The notes beneath the pieces are model-generated. The model was not told the DNA's origin, searched no databases, and saw only the letters and a list, made by a program, of their open reading frames with translations. Position numbers and translations under genes: made by a program. From NCBI GenBank assembly GCA_045642485.1, contig JAZUIV010000029.1, positions 1-7,071 of the forward strand: DNA of 7,071 nucleotides, in the 5' to 3' direction. Positions 6,393 to 7,071 of the stretch are shown piece after piece. This stretch comes from Cacconaster sp045642485. GTDB taxonomy: Bacteria; Bacteroidota; Bacteroidia; Bacteroidales; UBA932. Position 1 is the stretch's first letter, and every line of letters begins with the position of its first letter.

Positions 6393-6420
6393 GTAAAACA
6401 CAATCAGTTATTGAATGCAA

Positions 6421-6466
6421 ACGCATAAGTCTTCTAATAAATTTAACCTGTTATTTGGATATGCGT
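6421..6466. promoter_or_regulatory. Possible operator half-sites at the toxin-antitoxin promoter
   Basis: ACGCATA (6421-6427) and its exact reverse complement TATGCGT (6460-6466) are 32 bases apart; the second lies between the -33 and -7 boxes. HigA-type antitoxins usually repress their own promoter through such palindromic sites, so this is a plausible autoregulatory operator. The spacing is long for a single dimer, and a chance match cannot be excluded. Confidence 0.3.
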
Positions 6467-6485
6467 AATATATTCCTTACATTTG
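6454..6485 (+). promoter_or_regulatory. Near-consensus Bacteroides promoter for the toxin-antitoxin pair
   Basis: TTTG (6454-6457) and TACATTTG (6478-6485), followed by C, are exact -33 and -7 matches separated by 20 bases (consensus is about 19). This is the best promoter in the window. The predicted start, about 5-7 bases past the -7 box, falls on or next to the ATG at 6490. An mRNA using that ATG would therefore be leaderless, whereas the ATG at 6578 would have a leader of about 88 bases. An inverted repeat ACGCATA (6421-6427) / TATGCGT (6460-6466) overlaps the spacer and may be an operator. Confidence 0.65.
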
Positions 6486-6489
6486 CAGT

Positions 6490-6577
6490 ATGAGAACGTT
6501 GAGACGAACAACTTGATGAATTCTATAATTCCGTTGCCCCGAAAGTTCAAGAGAAGATTGACTATGCGCTTACTCTA
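6490..6577 (+). pseudogene. Out-of-frame 5' end of the RelE/HigB-like toxin
   Basis: In the toxin's own frame, codons 6503-6577 translate as DEQLDEFYNSVAPKVQEKID followed by YALTL. This is the usual first helix of Bacteroidales toxins of this family and joins seamlessly to the frame that follows. That frame has a TGA at 6500-6502 and no ATG, GTG or TTG before 6578. A well-placed ATG at 6490 (Met-Arg-Thr-Leu, the typical opening of this family) lies in another frame and stops at 6514-6516. One base removed, or a few missing, around 6502 would join the two. The natural reading is a small indel that broke the toxin start; a sequencing error is the alternative. Confidence 0.55.
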
Positions 6578-6817
6578 ATGTCACAAATCAAGGTCGTAAG
6601 CACAAAGTTTGTGAAAAAACTTGAGGGAACGGATTTCTATGAAATGAGAGTTTCGGTTGGCAATGAATATAGAGTCATTATATTCAAGATTGACAACGAT
6701 AATTTCATTGAGGCGAATGAGGTTCTCCTTTTGAACGGCTTTATGAAAAAATCAACAAAAGACTATAAGGCGCAGATAAAGATTGCCGAAAAGATAATAA
6801 ACGAACTTGCAAAATGA
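6578..6817 (+). CDS. RelE/ParE-superfamily (HigB/Gp49-like) toxin, N-terminally disrupted
   Basis: From ATG 6578 the frame gives 79 residues. Relatives in Bacteroidales are about 105-115 residues, so the first strand and helix are missing from this reading. The preserved core shows the family signature: KKLEGTDFYEMRVSVGNEYR at 13-32, with the conserved Arg at 24 and 32, then LLNGFMKKSTKDY at 51-63, and a C-terminal helix. Such toxins are mRNA endonucleases, often ribosome-dependent, that stop growth when their antitoxin is lost. The missing segment is encoded immediately upstream but is out of frame with the likely original start (see 6490-6577). The protein made is therefore either truncated, perhaps inactive, or absent. 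The stop TGA (6815-6817) overlaps the antitoxin ATG (6814-6816), the usual toxin-first higBA arrangement. The family is clear; activity is doubtful. Confidence 0.8.
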   Translation: MSQIKVVSTKFVKKLEGTDFYEMRVSVGNEYRVIIFKIDNDNFIEANEVLLLNGFMKKSTKDYKAQIKIAEKIINELAK

Positions 6818-7071
6818 GAAAAGATATCGATTTCAAGAAGTTTAAGAACCTTCCTGCAGCAAATGATATGCTGGATGAAAAGTACGGGAAGCTTGGTTCT
6901 GTCACCAGAGATGCCTTTGAAGCAAAGGCAAAGGCCTGGTATTATGCTGAAGTTCTCAAGGATGCGAGGAAATCTGCTGGCATTACTCAACAGGAACTTG
7001 CAGATAAGATTGGAAAGAAGCGTGAGTACATCGCCTCCCTTGAAAAAGGTGAGACAGATATGCAGTTGTCC
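6814..7071 (+). CDS. XRE-family HTH antitoxin, HigA-like (partial, cut by right edge)
   Basis: The ATG at 6814 overlaps the toxin stop as ATGA, so translation is probably coupled to the toxin; no Shine-Dalgarno is needed or seen. Eighty-six residues are visible and the frame is open at the edge. Residues 1-45 are a charged, mainly helical N-terminal part likely to help bind the toxin. Residues ~51-86 are a Cro/C1-type helix-turn-helix: ARKSAGITQQELADKIG is helix-turn-recognition entry, followed by KKREYIASLEKGE, the typical end of this fold. Only the last part of the HTH and the C-terminus lie beyond the window. It should bind and neutralise the toxin and repress the promoter at 6454-6485. 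The frame appears intact, in contrast to the toxin, so the antitoxin may persist while the toxin is defective. Confidence 0.85.
   Translation, partial: MRKDIDFKKFKNLPAANDMLDEKYGKLGSVTRDAFEAKAKAWYYAEVLKDARKSAGITQQELADKIGKKREYIASLEKGETDMQLS

Noticed and set aside
6490..6516. Eight-codon frame from ATG 6490 as a leader peptide
   Set aside because: It is better read as the original toxin start, now out of frame; nothing in its sequence suggests an attenuator peptide.
1..7071. CRISPR arrays, tRNA or rRNA genes, integrase or attachment sites
   Set aside because: No regularly spaced direct repeats, cloverleaf-like segments or conserved rRNA stretches were seen on either strand, and no recombinase-like protein is encoded.

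Overview
The window looks like chromosomal DNA from a gut-type Bacteroidota (order Bacteroidales). The evidence is: promoter-like TAnnTTTG boxes of the Bacteroides -7 type in front of most genes; little or no Shine-Dalgarno; two N-terminal lipoprotein signals; a GH106-type rhamnosidase; and a HigB/HigA-like pair of a kind common in this order. I cannot name a genus.

Layout, left to right. Bases 2-247 are the 3' end of an unrecognised + strand gene cut by the window edge. Bases 248-945 hold no convincing gene. They do contain two adjacent long palindromes of matching geometry (381-466), a possible promoter just in front of them (364-371), another inverted repeat (751-783) and the promoter of the next gene (865-873). 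Bases 946-2496 encode a calcineurin-like metallophosphoesterase lipoprotein. Bases 2497-2800 are intergenic, with weak hairpins and a promoter-like box (2739-2747) facing a small orphan reading frame (2801-3019). That frame runs convergently into the largest gene, a 1032-residue GH106-family glycoside hydrolase lipoprotein on the - strand (6136-3038). The divergent intergenic region on its far side holds the hydrolase promoter, a 171-bp MITE-like element (6219-6389) with 11-bp terminal inverted repeats and a TTA target duplication, and a near-consensus promoter (6454-6485). That promoter drives a toxin-antitoxin pair: a RelE/HigB-like toxin whose 5' end is out of frame, then an ATGA-overlapping XRE-family antitoxin that runs off the right edge.

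The two large genes are convergent, so they are not an operon. Both products are predicted to be membrane-anchored outside the cytoplasm: one probably acts on rhamnose-containing glycans, the other on a phosphoester of unknown identity. No SusC/SusD pair is in view, so a polysaccharide utilisation locus cannot be claimed. The toxin-antitoxin pair and the MITE mark the right side as accessory DNA. I found no clearly new multi-gene system. The items most worth a second look are the paired palindromes, the MITE, the broken toxin start and the orphan frame at 2801-3019.
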